Source: Schlegelella_A sp038318385 (GTDB lineage Bacteria > Pseudomonadota > Gammaproteobacteria > Burkholderiales > Burkholderiaceae_C). From it: a stretch of 64,000 nucleotides of DNA. How positions within the stretch are numbered: the first letter of the stretch is position 1; each line of letters opens with the position of its first letter. The translations under genes were made by a program, and so were the position numbers. The stretch lies in the NCBI GenBank assembly GCA_038318385.1, contig JBBQCD010000002.1:80920-144919 (forward strand), read 5' to 3'. A model generated the notes under the pieces. The model saw only the letters and a list, made by a program, of their open reading frames with translations, searched no databases and was not told the DNA's origin. Of this stretch, positions 49,901-59,030 are shown in pieces.

Positions 49901-51547
49901 TCAGCCGCCGATCGCGCCACGCGCGAGCAGCGCGCCCAGCTCCGTGGCCGGCGCGAGGGTGCCGAAGGCGCCGCCGTGGCGCTCGTCGAGGCGCGACGCG
50001 CAGAATGCCGCCGCCACCACCGGATCGCCGCCGCGCAGGAGGATCGCAGCCTGCAGCGCCAGCGCCATGTCCTCGACGACGCGACGCGCGCGCATCTCGA
50101 GCGTGGCCGCGTCGTCGAGCGCGTGCAGCAGGCGCGCATGCGCCCGATCGAGGCCGGCATTGAGGCCGCGCGCCGCCTCGAGTTCGGCGAAGAAGGCGGC
50201 GCGCGTCTGCGGCTCCTTGCCGAGCGCCCGCAGGACATCGAGGCACTGAATGTTGCCGCAGCCCTCCCAGATGGAGTTCAGCGGGGCCTGGCGGTAATGG
50301 CGCGCGAGCGCCGATTCCTCGACATAGCCGGCGCCGCCCAGGCATTCCTGGGCCTCGTTGACGAGCATCGGCGCACGCTTGCAGATCCAGTACTTGCCGA
50401 TGGCCGTGCCGATCCGCGCCAGCGCCGCTTCCTGCGGATCGCGCGTGCGCGCATCGACGGCGTGCGCGAGGCGCAGCGCCAGCGCCGTCGCCGCCTCGCT
50501 TTCCAGCACCAGGTCGCCGAGCACGTTCCTCATCAACGGCTGTTCGAGCAGGCGCTTGCCGAACGCACGCCGGTGGGTGGCGTGATGGATGGCCTGGAGC
50601 GTCGCCTGGCGCATCAGGCCGGCCGAACCGGTGGCGCAGTCGAGGCGCGTGAGCGAGACCATCTCGAGGATGGTCGCGACGCCGCGGCCCTCGGCGCCGA
50701 CCCGCTGCGCCCATGCGCCCTCGAACTCGACCTCGCTCGACGCGTTGCTCCAGTCGCCGAGCTTGTCCTTGAGTCGCCGGAGGCGCAGTGCATTGCGGCT
50801 GCCGTCGGGCCGCCAGCGCGGCAGCAGGAAGCAGGTGATGCCAGCGTCGGCCTGGGCCAGCACCAGCCAGGCGTCGCACATAGGCGCCGAGAAGAACCAT
50901 TTGTGGCCGACGATCTCGTAGCTGCCATCGGCCTGCATCGCGGCACGCGTCGAATTGGCGCGGACATCGGAGCCCCCCTGCTTTTCCGTCATGCCCATGC
51001 CCATCGTGCAGCCGCGCTTGGCGTCCGCCGGCAGACTGCGCGGGTCGTACTCCAGCGACGTGAGGCGCGGCAGCCAGGCGTCGGCGAGTGCGGCTTCATG
51101 ACGCAGGGCCGGCGCCACCGCGTAGGTCATCGTCAGCGGGCAGCAGGTGCCGCTGTCGGCCTGGTAGTGCATGAAGAAAAGTGCCGCACGCGCCACGTGG
51201 GCACCGGGAGTGGCGGCATGGCGCCACGCGTAGGCGTGCACGCCGTGCGCCATGCCGAGCTGCATCAGGCGGTGGTAGGCCGGATGGAACTCGACCTCGT
51301 CGATCCGATGCCCGGTCGGATCGAAGGCCTTGAGGACCGGCTTTTGGCGATTCGCGGCATCGCCGAGAGCGATCATCTCGCCGCCGACCACTTCGCCGAA
51401 GGCCGTCAGCGCAGACGCGGACCATCCGGCACCTTCGCGCTCGACCGCTTCCCGCAGCGCGATGTCGGTCAGGAACGCGTTGTACGGTGGCGGTGGAGAA
51501 ACCTGATTCTCGACGTCGTGGGTGTGAAAGCGTTCGCGGGTCGACAT
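49901..51547 (-). CDS. aidB: AidB-like acyl-CoA dehydrogenase
   Basis: A 548-residue acyl-CoA dehydrogenase of the long AidB group (usual length 540-560). NQVSPPPPYNAFLTD is the typical AidB N-terminus, GMGMTEKQGGSDVRAN the FAD-contacting strand, and CLGGAGYVEES and NSIWEGCGNIQCLD carry the C-terminal motifs. In E. coli AidB binds DNA and is linked to alkylation resistance, with weak isovaleryl-CoA dehydrogenase activity. Transcribed away from a cupin gene. Confidence 0.9.
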   Translation of the reverse strand: MSTRERFHTHDVENQVSPPPPYNAFLTDIALREAVEREGAGWSASALTAFGEVVGGEMIALGDAANRQKPVLKAFDPTGHRIDEVEFHPAYHRLMQLGMAHGVHAYAWRHAATPGAHVARAALFFMHYQADSGTCCPLTMTYAVAPALRHEAALADAWLPRLTSLEYDPRSLPADAKRGCTMGMGMTEKQGGSDVRANSTRAAMQADGSYEIVGHKWFFSAPMCDAWLVLAQADAGITCFLLPRWRPDGSRNALRLRRLKDKLGDWSNASSEVEFEGAWAQRVGAEGRGVATILEMVSLTRLDCATGSAGLMRQATLQAIHHATHRRAFGKRLLEQPLMRNVLGDLVLESEAATALALRLAHAVDARTRDPQEAALARIGTAIGKYWICKRAPMLVNEAQECLGGAGYVEESALARHYRQAPLNSIWEGCGNIQCLDVLRALGKEPQTRAAFFAELEAARGLNAGLDRAHARLLHALDDAATLEMRARRVVEDMALALQAAILLRGGDPVVAAAFCASRLDERHGGAFGTLAPATELGALLARGAIGG

Positions 51548-51653
51548 GGTACGGACCTCGATCTGGGGCCTGCGGCCGTGCGGCAATCTTCGCATGCGCA
51601 TCGAGCCGGCCACGGGACTAGGATGGAGGCACACGCGGTGCACGGAGACTCCC

Positions 51654-52079
51654 ATGGACGACAAGAAGCCGGCCCGGCAGGTGCGAGCGGTCCGCCCCGA
51701 CCGGGCCATCGTGACGCGCCAGCGCCTGCCCTATTTCGTGGGCATCTCGCAGGCCTCGTGCGGCAGCACCGGACTGTCGATGCATCTGCTGGCCATTCCG
51801 CCGGGAGGACGCTCGGAGCCGCACTCGCACCGCGACCACGAGACCGCGATATACGTCCTGGAGGGTCGCGTGGAGACCCGCTACGGCAGGGACCTCGCCG
51901 CCTCGATCGTCAGCGAACCCGGCGACTTCCTCTTCATCCCGCCGGGCGAGCCGCACGTGGCGATCAACCTGAGCGCCACCGAGCCCGCACGCGCGATCGT
52001 CGCGCGCAACGATCCCGCCGAACAGGACCGGGTCGTGCCGTATCCCGAGGGTCCAGACACCCCCGAAGCCCGATCCTGA
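51654..52079 (+). CDS. Cupin-domain protein
   Basis: A 141-residue single-domain cupin. Motif 1 is PHSHRDHETAIYVLEG (three His and a Glu that can bind metal), motif 2 is GDFLFIPPGEPHVAINLS with a fourth His. Such small cupins are isomerases, dioxygenase-like enzymes or regulators; nothing here decides among them. GGAG lies before the ATG. It is divergent from aidB across about 106 bases. Confidence 0.8.
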   Translation: MDDKKPARQVRAVRPDRAIVTRQRLPYFVGISQASCGSTGLSMHLLAIPPGGRSEPHSHRDHETAIYVLEGRVETRYGRDLAASIVSEPGDFLFIPPGEPHVAINLSATEPARAIVARNDPAEQDRVVPYPEGPDTPEARS

Positions 52080-52121
52080 CAGGGCTGAGCGCGACCACGG
52101 CGCCTAGGGCTTTTCCGCTAT

Positions 52122-52135
52122 CGGGGCGAGCCCCG
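52122..52135 (+). terminator. Small hairpin after cupin gene
   Basis: CGGGG (52122-52126) and CCCCG (52131-52135) with a CGAG loop form a compact stem about 40 bases past the cupin stop and before the ABC transporter operon. It may separate the two units. No T tract follows. Confidence 0.25.
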
Positions 52136-52191
52136 TGGCGACGAGAATGCGAGCTGTTCTTCGCAAACTCTTTTCCACTGGGAATACCGCC

Positions 52192-53199
52192 ATGAAATTG
52201 AAGTTGATCTGGGCCGCATCGATGGCCGCCGTCGTGATGGGCGCGCCGCTCGCAGCCCCTGCCGAAGTGAGCGAACTCAAGGTCGCCGAGCAGTACGGCA
52301 TCAGCTACCTGCCGCTGATGATCATGGAGGACCAGAAGCTGATCGAGAAGCACGCCAAGGAGGCCGGCATTCCGGCCCTCCAGGTGTCGTGGTCGAAGTT
52401 CGCCGGCGGAAACGTCATGAACGACGCGTTGCTGTCCAACAGCCTGCACTTCGCGTCCGGCGGCGTCGGCCCGCTGGTCACGCTGTGGGCCAAGACCCGC
52501 GGCAACTACGACATCAAGGCCGTGTCGGCGCTGAATTCGATGCCGCTGCTGCTCGTCACCCGAAATCCCAACGCCAAGACGATCAAGGACCTGACGGAGA
52601 AAGACAGGATCGCCCTGCCGGCGGTGAAGGTTTCGATCCAGGCCGTGACCCTGCAGATGGCCGCCGAGCAGGCATTCGGGCCGGGCCAGCAGAACAAGCT
52701 CGATCCGCTGACCGTGACGATGAGCCACCCCGACGCGATGACCGCGCTGACGTCGGCCAACAGCGAGATCACGGGCCACTTCGGCTCGCCGCCGTTCCAG
52801 GGCTACGAGCTCGAGAAGCCAGGGATGCACACGCTTCTCAACTCCTTCCAGGTGCTCGGCGGCCCGGCCACCTTCAACTTGGTCTGGACCACTTCGAAGT
52901 TCCGTACCGAGAACCCGAAGGTCTACGGCGCGTTCATCAAGGCGCTCGACGAAGCGAACGCGATGATCAACAAGGACAAGACCTGGGCGGCCGATGCCTA
53001 CCTGCGAATCTCCAAGGACAAGGCCTCGCAGGCGTCGATCCTCAAGCTGCTGAACGATCCGGAGACGATCTACACGACGACACCGCAAAACGTCATGAAG
53101 TACGTCACCTTCATGAACAAGATCGGCTCGATCAAGGCGACGCCTGACTCGTGGAAGGAACTGTTCTTCCCCGAGGTCCACAACCTGCCCGGCAGCTGA
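52192..53199 (+). CDS. ABC transporter substrate-binding protein, NMT1/TauA-SsuA-like
   Basis: A 335-residue periplasmic protein with signal peptide (WAASMAAVVMGAPLAAPA). KVAEQYGISYLPLMIMEDQK is the NMT1/TauA-type N-terminal lobe and NVMNDALLSNSLHFASGGVG the ligand-pocket strand. Members bind taurine, alkanesulfonates, nitrate, aromatic acids or thiamine precursors. The ATP-binding and permease genes follow directly, and a TSUP exporter gene is next, so an organosulfonate ligand is a reasonable inference; an aromatic acid is the alternative. I chose the ATG at 52192; a longer frame would put extra residues ahead of the signal. Confidence 0.87.
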   Translation: MKLKLIWAASMAAVVMGAPLAAPAEVSELKVAEQYGISYLPLMIMEDQKLIEKHAKEAGIPALQVSWSKFAGGNVMNDALLSNSLHFASGGVGPLVTLWAKTRGNYDIKAVSALNSMPLLLVTRNPNAKTIKDLTEKDRIALPAVKVSIQAVTLQMAAEQAFGPGQQNKLDPLTVTMSHPDAMTALTSANSEITGHFGSPPFQGYELEKPGMHTLLNSFQVLGGPATFNLVWTTSKFRTENPKVYGAFIKALDEANAMINKDKTWAADAYLRISKDKASQASILKLLNDPETIYTTTPQNVMKYVTFMNKIGSIKATPDSWKELFFPEVHNLPGS

Positions 53200-54024
53200 G
53201 TGACAGCGGCAACTTTCCCGGCGCCTGCGGCGCCGGCGCCCGCCGTTCCGCTGCTCGACGTGCGCGGCGTCACGCTGCAGTACAAGACGCCGCAGCACCT
53301 GGTGACCGCGACGTACCGGGTCGACTTCCAGGTCCACCGCTCCGACCGCTATGTGCTGCTCGGCCCGTCGGGCTGCGGCAAGTCGACGCTGCTGAAGGCC
53401 GTCGGCGGCTACCTCACCCCGACCGAGGGCGAGATCCGCCTGAAGGACCGCGTCATCACCCGGCCTGGTCCGGACCGCATGATGGTGTTCCAGGAGTTCG
53501 ACCAGCTGCTGCCGTGGAAGACCGTGAAGGAGAACGTCATGTTCCCGCTGCTGGCCTCCGGCAAGCTGCGTGGCAAGGCCGCCGAGGAGAAGGCGCTGCA
53601 GTACATCGAGAAGGTCAACCTTGCCAAGTTCGCCGATCACCACCCGCACCTGCTGTCGGGCGGCATGAAGCAGCGCGTGGCGATCGCCCGCGGCATGGCG
53701 ATGGAACCCGACGTGCTGCTGATGGACGAGCCCTATGCCGCGCTCGACGCCCTCACCCGGCGCAAGATGCAGGACGAGTTGCTGCAGCTCTGGGACGACA
53801 CCCACTTCACGGTGCTCTTCGTGACCCATTCGATTCCCGAGGCGATCAAGTGCGGCAGCCGCATCCTGCTGCTGACGCCGCACCCGGGCCAGGTCAAGGC
53901 CGAACTGGTCAGCGTGCCGCGCGACGTCGACGACCCTGCCGCCGCCAAGGCACTCGAAACCCAGATCCACGACATGCTCTTTGCCGACGAGATCGAAGCC
54001 GACGTCGAGGCCGCCCATGGCTGA
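53200..54024 (+). CDS. ABC transporter ATP-binding protein (TauB/SsuB-like)
   Basis: A 274-residue ATPase. Walker A is GPSGCGKST, the Q-loop is in VFQEFDQLLPW, the signature is LSGGMKQRVAIARGM, Walker B is VLLMDEPYAALD, and the switch His is in FVTHSIPEA. It starts with a GTG directly after the binding-protein stop and overlaps the permease gene by eight bases. The TauB/SsuB branch energises uptake of sulfonates and similar anions. Confidence 0.93.
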   Translation: MTAATFPAPAAPAPAVPLLDVRGVTLQYKTPQHLVTATYRVDFQVHRSDRYVLLGPSGCGKSTLLKAVGGYLTPTEGEIRLKDRVITRPGPDRMMVFQEFDQLLPWKTVKENVMFPLLASGKLRGKAAEEKALQYIEKVNLAKFADHHPHLLSGGMKQRVAIARGMAMEPDVLLMDEPYAALDALTRRKMQDELLQLWDDTHFTVLFVTHSIPEAIKCGSRILLLTPHPGQVKAELVSVPRDVDDPAAAKALETQIHDMLFADEIEADVEAAHG

Positions 54025-54895
54025 CAAGGACGCGGTGCTGGTGCCTCGGCCGGAGTTCCACCGCGAACCCGTTGATTCGAGCGCGTTCGGCGTGGTGCAG
54101 AAGCCGCTCTCTCGTTTCGAGCGGCTCTACAACAACGGTGCGCTGCGCAAGACCGTCATCCTCGTCGTGCTCGCGCTCGTCTGGGAGATCGGCGCGCGCA
54201 TCCTGAACAACGAGCTGCTCTTTCCGACCTTCCTGTCCACGACCACGGCCTTCGCCAAGGGCATCTCGAGCGGCGTGCTGCTGCTCAAGGTGTGGACGTC
54301 GATGAAGACGCTCCTCTGGGGCTACGCCATCGGCATCCTCCTGGCGGCGCTGCTGACCGCGATCGGCATCGCCTCGCGCATCGGCACCGACGTCCTGGAG
54401 ACGCTGACCTCGATGTTCAACCCGCTGCCGGCCATCGCGTTGCTGCCGATCGCCCTGATCTGGTTCGGCCTGGGCAGCGGCAGCCTGATCTTCGTGCTGG
54501 TCCACTCGGTGCTGTGGTCGGTCGCGCTGAACACCCATTCGGGCTTCCTCGCGGTCTCCAACACGCTGCGCATGGTCGGGCGCAACTGCGGGCTTGGCGG
54601 CTTCGCCTATGTCACGAAGATCCTCGTGCCGGCGGCGTTCCCGAGCATCCTCACCGGGTTGAAGATCGGCTGGGCTTTCGCCTGGCGCACGCTGATCGCC
54701 TCGGAGCTGGTGTTCGGTGTCAGTTCCGGTTCCGGAGGACTGGGCTGGTTCATCTACGAGAACAAGAACCAGCTCGAGATCCCGAACGTCTTCGCCGGGC
54801 TGTTCACCGTGATCCTCATCGGCTTGCTGGTCGAGAACCTGATCTTCCGGGTGGTCGAGCGTCGCACGGTGCGCAAGTGGGGCATGCAGAGCTGA
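54017..54895 (+). CDS. ABC transporter permease (TauC/SsuC-like)
   Basis: A 292-residue inner-membrane protein with about six helices. The EAA-type loop lies in CGLGGFAYVTKILVPAAFPS, and FNPLPAIALLPIALIWFGLG is typical of the nitrate/sulfonate permease family. It completes the three-gene importer. A TSUP exporter gene starts 80 bases downstream on the same strand. Confidence 0.92.
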   Translation: MADKDAVLVPRPEFHREPVDSSAFGVVQKPLSRFERLYNNGALRKTVILVVLALVWEIGARILNNELLFPTFLSTTTAFAKGISSGVLLLKVWTSMKTLLWGYAIGILLAALLTAIGIASRIGTDVLETLTSMFNPLPAIALLPIALIWFGLGSGSLIFVLVHSVLWSVALNTHSGFLAVSNTLRMVGRNCGLGGFAYVTKILVPAAFPSILTGLKIGWAFAWRTLIASELVFGVSSGSGGLGWFIYENKNQLEIPNVFAGLFTVILIGLLVENLIFRVVERRTVRKWGMQS

Positions 54896-54975
54896 TGCCG
54901 CCACGCCGGCGCGCCGCCCCGAGCGGGTCGGACGCGCAACGCCTCCCGTCGCTTCCAGCATCCGCCTGAAATCGC

Positions 54976-55731
54976 ATGGCCGACTGGTTCGTCCTGCCCG
55001 GCGGCACGCTCGCGCTCGTCGCCGGCGTCATCGTCCTGGCGTACGCCGTCTACGGCCTGACCGGTTTCGGCTCGTCGATCACGGCGCTCCCGCTGCTCGC
55101 CTTCCTCGTGCCGTTGCGTACCGCCGTCCCGCTGATGCTGATCTTCGACCTGTGCGTGGGCGTGCTGATGGGCGTGAGCAACCGCAAGGTGATCGACCGG
55201 AGCGAGGTGCGTCGCATCGTGCCGTTCATGTTCATCGGCATGCTCGCCGGCGTGACGCTGCTGGTGAAGGCGCCGGAACGGGCCCTCCTGCTGCTGCTCG
55301 GCGCCTTCGTTCTCGCCTATTCGGCCTGGAGCCTGCTGCGTCGCGGTCTCGCGGCGCCGCTTGCAGCGGGCTGGGCGAGCGCCTTCGGGACATTCGGCGG
55401 AGTGTTCTCGGCACTCTTCGGCACCGGCGGGCCGATCTACACCATCTACCTCGCGCGCCGCCTCGCCGACAAGACCGTCTTGCGCGCAACTGTCAGCGGG
55501 CTCGTCTTCGTCAGCGCGCTGGCACGGCTGGCTCTCTTCACCGGCGTCGGCCTTTACGCCCAGCCGCAGATCCTGCCGCTGGCGGCGGTGCTGCTGCCGG
55601 CCGCCTTGCTGGGCCTCTACGCCGGTCACCGGCTGCATCTGCGCCTGGCGCCGCAGCGGGTGGTCCAGGTGGTCTGGGTCATCCTCGTCGCCGGCGGCAC
55701 CGGCCTGATCTGGCGCGCGTTGGCCGGTTGA
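54976..55731 (+). CDS. TSUP/TauE-SafE family permease, probable sulfite exporter
   Basis: A 251-residue polytopic membrane protein with seven or eight helices. YGLTGFGSSITALPLLAFLVP near the N-terminus (shown in part: TGFGSSITALPLL) and GTFGGVFSALFGTGGPIYTIYL mid-way are the two repeated TSUP motifs. Relatives TauE, SafE and SuyZ export sulfite or sulfoacetate. Following an ABC importer and converging on suyAB, it is likely to remove sulfite released by SuyAB. Its end converges on the SdhA-like gene with a 48-base gap. Confidence 0.85.
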   Translation: MADWFVLPGGTLALVAGVIVLAYAVYGLTGFGSSITALPLLAFLVPLRTAVPLMLIFDLCVGVLMGVSNRKVIDRSEVRRIVPFMFIGMLAGVTLLVKAPERALLLLLGAFVLAYSAWSLLRRGLAAPLAAGWASAFGTFGGVFSALFGTGGPIYTIYLARRLADKTVLRATVSGLVFVSALARLALFTGVGLYAQPQILPLAAVLLPAALLGLYAGHRLHLRLAPQRVVQVVWVILVAGGTGLIWRALAG

Positions 55732-55779
55732 GATAACCAGCGCGGCCAGACCTCGCCGGGCGTCCTGCCCGCCGAACGT

Positions 55780-57522
55780 TCAGCCGGTGGCGCCTTCGGA
55801 TTGCAGGATCGTCTGTCCGGGGGCAACCCGCGTGAAGCGCACCGGTTCGCGCGCCATTTGCAGGGCGCCGCCTTCCTCGCGGACAACGATGTAGCTCGAG
55901 CTCGCCAGATCGCCGGCCTCCGGAAAGTCCTCGCGGAAATGGGCGCCGCGCGAATCCTCACGCGCCAGGGCGGCGGCCGAGATCACCCGGCTGACGGCGA
56001 CCAGGCTCTTCAGGTTGATCCAGTCGTGCCAGGTGAGGTTGAAGGAGCGATCGGCATCGGCCACGCCGACCCGGTCGAGCCCGGCGTCGAGCTCGGCCAG
56101 GCGCTGCTGCGCGCGGGCGAGTCCGGCAGCGTTGCGCAGGATGCCGACGTCTTCCCACATGCAGTCGAACAAACCCTCGCGGATCGGCTCCAGGTCGCCC
56201 GGAGGCCGACGCAGCGGCGCCTCGTGCCAGGCGATGCTTTTCGCGATCGCGGCTTCGTCGGCGCTCTGATACCCGGGCTGCCCTTGCACCCACGCCGCCA
56301 TGCTGTCGCCGGCGATGGCGCCGAAGACCGTCGAGTTCGCCACGCCGTTGCCGCCGAGCCGGTTCGCGCCGTGGACGCCACCGGTGTCCTCGCCGGCGGC
56401 GAAGAGTCCCGACAGCGCAGTCGTGCAATCGGGCCGGAATACGACCCCGCCCATCATGTAGTGCGCAGTCGGAACGACTTCGACCAGTCCGCCGGCGAGA
56501 TCGAAGCCGCAATCCCCGCAGCGCTCGACCATGCCCTTGAACTGGCGCCGGACGTTGTCGGGTCCGAGATGCTTCATCGAGATGTAGACGCCGCCGTGCG
56601 GCGACGTCCGGCCGGCGCGCATCTCGGCGAAGATCGAGCGCGAGACGATGTCGCGCGTCGCCCGCTCCTCGCGCGCGTCGTAGCGGCCCATGAAGCGTTC
56701 GCGGTCGCCATTGAGCAGGTGGCCGCCGGCGCCGCGCAGACCCTCTTCGAGCACGGTCCCGGTCATGCGCGTGCCGGTGCCGGCCAGCAGGCCGGTCGGG
56801 TGGAACTGGACCATCTCCATGTCGCGCAGGCCCAGCCCCGCGCGCAGGGCCATCGCCATGCCGTCGCACGTCTTGTCGCCGGACGGCGTGTGGTACTTGT
56901 ACATGGTCGGTCCGCCGCCGGTGCCGAGCAGCACCGCCTTGGCCTCGACGAAGACGAAGGCGCCGTCGCGCATGTCGATCATCAGCACGCCGGCGAGCGC
57001 GCTGCCGTCGGCGGTGCGGATCAACTCGATCGCGCGATGCTCCTCGAGCCGCGAGATGCCGCGCGACCAGACTTGCTCGGAGAGCCGGTTGATGATCTCG
57101 ATGCCGGTCAGGTCGCCCTTGTGGACGGTGCGGTCGAAGGTCTGGCCGGCGAATGCCTTCTGGTGCACGCTGCCGTCGGGATTGCGGTCGAAGAAGCAGC
57201 CGAGCTCGTTCTCGAGTTCGTGGATCCGCTCGACCGCCTTGGTGACCAGCGTCCAGGCCAGGTCCTGGTCGGCCAGCCACTTGCTGCCCTCGATCGTGTC
57301 CATGAAATGGCGCTCGACCGAATCGCCTTCGGCCAGGGCCACGTTGTAGCCGCCCTGGACCATGCGGGTGCAGCCGCACTTGCCGAGCAGCCCCTTGACG
57401 GCAATGGTGATCGAAAGCTCGGGCGCGGCCTGGTGCGCGTGCAGCGCCGCGAACAGGCCGGCGCCGCCGGAGCCAAGGATCAGGATGTCGGTGCGGACCC
57501 GTCGCAGCGGCGCCGCACTCAC
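55780..57522 (-). CDS. SdhA/FrdA-like flavoprotein subunit, non-covalent FAD type
   Basis: A 580-residue flavoprotein. FAD Rossmann motif ILGSGGAGLFAAL; His241 (MVQFHPTG), Arg290 (ATRDIVSRS), His354 (AHYMMGG) and Arg388 (ANRLGGNG) correspond to E. coli SdhA H242, R286, H354 and R399. Two things differ: the FAD-linking His (in SHTVSAQGG) is Cys51 here (CTRMVQGG), and the loop between FHPTG and RGEGG is six residues longer (ends LEEGLRGAGG, with Glu in place of the Thr of TEG). The C-terminal about 120 residues form the usual helical and alpha-beta end. It is last in a leftward operon and separated from its SdhB-like partner by the hydratase genes. GTG start overlaps the previous stop (GTGA). 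The substrate may be a succinate analogue. Confidence 0.85.
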   Translation of the reverse strand: MSAAPLRRVRTDILILGSGGAGLFAALHAHQAAPELSITIAVKGLLGKCGCTRMVQGGYNVALAEGDSVERHFMDTIEGSKWLADQDLAWTLVTKAVERIHELENELGCFFDRNPDGSVHQKAFAGQTFDRTVHKGDLTGIEIINRLSEQVWSRGISRLEEHRAIELIRTADGSALAGVLMIDMRDGAFVFVEAKAVLLGTGGGPTMYKYHTPSGDKTCDGMAMALRAGLGLRDMEMVQFHPTGLLAGTGTRMTGTVLEEGLRGAGGHLLNGDRERFMGRYDAREERATRDIVSRSIFAEMRAGRTSPHGGVYISMKHLGPDNVRRQFKGMVERCGDCGFDLAGGLVEVVPTAHYMMGGVVFRPDCTTALSGLFAAGEDTGGVHGANRLGGNGVANSTVFGAIAGDSMAAWVQGQPGYQSADEAAIAKSIAWHEAPLRRPPGDLEPIREGLFDCMWEDVGILRNAAGLARAQQRLAELDAGLDRVGVADADRSFNLTWHDWINLKSLVAVSRVISAAALAREDSRGAHFREDFPEAGDLASSSYIVVREEGGALQMAREPVRFTRVAPGQTILQSEGATG

Positions 57523-58130
57523 GCCTTTACCCCCAGACGTGCCAGCACGTCGGCGCGGCGCGCCTGGGCGTCGCGGTTGACGACGTTGAAGAGGCTCGCC
57601 CCGTGGCTGTCCATCGCCACCAGCAGCGGGCCGAAGTCGCGGATGCGGAACTTCCACAGCGACTCGGGGTTGAGGTCGTCCATGTCGACATCCTCGATCT
57701 GCTCGATCCACGTCGTCTCCAGCGCCGCGGTGCCGCCGACGATCGCGAGGTAGGCGCCGCCGATTTCCTGGAATGCCGCCAGCGAACCCTCGCGCATGCC
57801 GCCCTTGCCGATGATCAGGCGCACGCCGTTCTGGGTCATCAGCGCATGGGTGAAGCGTTCCATGCGATCCGACGTGGTGGTGCCGATGCAGATCGGCGCA
57901 TAGCCCGACGGATGCTCGGCGCTGCGCTCGACCTTGCGGACGTTCGGCGCGGTGTGGATGACGGCGTGGCCGTTCAGGTCGAAGCGTGTCTTGCGGCCGC
58001 GATCGAACAGGTGGATCAGGGTCGCGTCGCGGATGCCGAAGAGCGTGCGCTGCAGCGTGACCGTGTCGTCGACGCGCAACGCGCGCACCTGGGCCTCGTC
58101 GATCGGCAGCGTGAGTTCGTGGTGGGCCAT
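57519..58130 (-). CDS. Class I fumarase/tartrate dehydratase beta subunit
   Basis: A 203-residue protein equal to the C-terminal domain of class I fumarases. GYAPICIGTTTSDRMERF carries the catalytic TTTSDRM (about 84-90) and LIIGKGGM the next motif with its Lys. It pairs with the alpha subunit to hydrate a C=C beside a carboxylate. Substrate class (fumarate, tartrate, mesaconate, or a sulfonate analogue) cannot be told from sequence alone. It overlaps the SdhA-like gene and follows the alpha subunit by 11 bases. Confidence 0.87.
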   Translation of the reverse strand: MAHHELTLPIDEAQVRALRVDDTVTLQRTLFGIRDATLIHLFDRGRKTRFDLNGHAVIHTAPNVRKVERSAEHPSGYAPICIGTTTSDRMERFTHALMTQNGVRLIIGKGGMREGSLAAFQEIGGAYLAIVGGTAALETTWIEQIEDVDMDDLNPESLWKFRIRDFGPLLVAMDSHGASLFNVVNRDAQARRADVLARLGVKA

Positions 58131-58141
58131 GCGGGCTCCGC

Positions 58142-59017
58142 TCAGTATCCGTAGCTCACGCCGTCAGACGTGAAGGTGGCGCGGGCGCGGCGCGCCGAGT
58201 GGCACTGCATGTTGACCGCGATCGGGTTCATCGTGATGTGCGTGGCGGCGAGTTCGATGTGCACCGCGAAGGCAGTCGAGTCGCCGCCGAGGCCCTGCGG
58301 GCCGACGCCGAGCTCGTTGACGGCCGCCGACAACTGCTGCTCGAGCCGGGCGCCTTCGGGGTCGCTGCAGGCACTGCCGAGCGGACGTGTCGCGGCGCGC
58401 TTGGCCAGCAGCACGGCGAGGTCGGACGTACCGCCCAGACCCACGCCGACGATGGTCGGCGGGCAGGTCTTGCCACCGGCGGCCAGCACGCAGTCGATCA
58501 CGAAGGTCTTGATCGCATCGACACCCTCGGCCGGGATGGCCATCTTCAGGAAGGAATTGTTCTCCGAGCCACTGCCCTTGGGGATCATCTCGATCTCGAG
58601 GACCTCGGCGCGGTCGCTGAAGTCGAGGTGAATGACCGGAACCAGGATGCCGCAGGACGTCTGCTCGTTCTTGCGCGTCAGCGGGTGGACGATCGACGAG
58701 CGCAGCGGATGCTCGCGCGTGGCACGTTCGCAGCCGCGCCTGAGGGCCTGCGTGAGGGCGTGACCGTCGATCTCGACGTCGCGGCCGATGGTGACGTTGT
58801 AGATCGGCACGCCGGTGTCCTGGCAGAGCAGGTTGTCGGTGTCCTCGGCGACCTGGATGTTGGTACGCATGGTCGCGAGGACGCGCTGCGCGGTCGGCGC
58901 CGTCTCGCTCGCTGCCAGACGGCTGAAGCCGCTCTTGATGTCGGGCGGCAACATCTTCAGCGCACGGATGTAGAGTTCCTTGGCGGCCGCCTCGACGGCC
59001 TCGACTTCGATCTTCAT
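58142..59017 (-). CDS. Class I fumarase/tartrate dehydratase alpha subunit ([4Fe-4S])
   Basis: A 291-residue protein equal to the N-terminal domain of class I fumarases. The three cluster Cys are about C65 (LLCQDTGV), C185 (GGKTCPPTIVG) and C272 (MQCHSARRAR). GSENNSFLKM and GVGLGGTSDLA are conserved. The open iron site activates substrate water and makes the enzyme sensitive to O2 and superoxide. It lies between the membrane-anchor genes and the beta subunit. Confidence 0.9.
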   Translation of the reverse strand: MKIEVEAVEAAAKELYIRALKMLPPDIKSGFSRLAASETAPTAQRVLATMRTNIQVAEDTDNLLCQDTGVPIYNVTIGRDVEIDGHALTQALRRGCERATREHPLRSSIVHPLTRKNEQTSCGILVPVIHLDFSDRAEVLEIEMIPKGSGSENNSFLKMAIPAEGVDAIKTFVIDCVLAAGGKTCPPTIVGVGLGGTSDLAVLLAKRAATRPLGSACSDPEGARLEQQLSAAVNELGVGPQGLGGDSTAFAVHIELAATHITMNPIAVNMQCHSARRARATFTSDGVSYGY

Positions 59018-59030
59018 GGCGTGATCCCGT

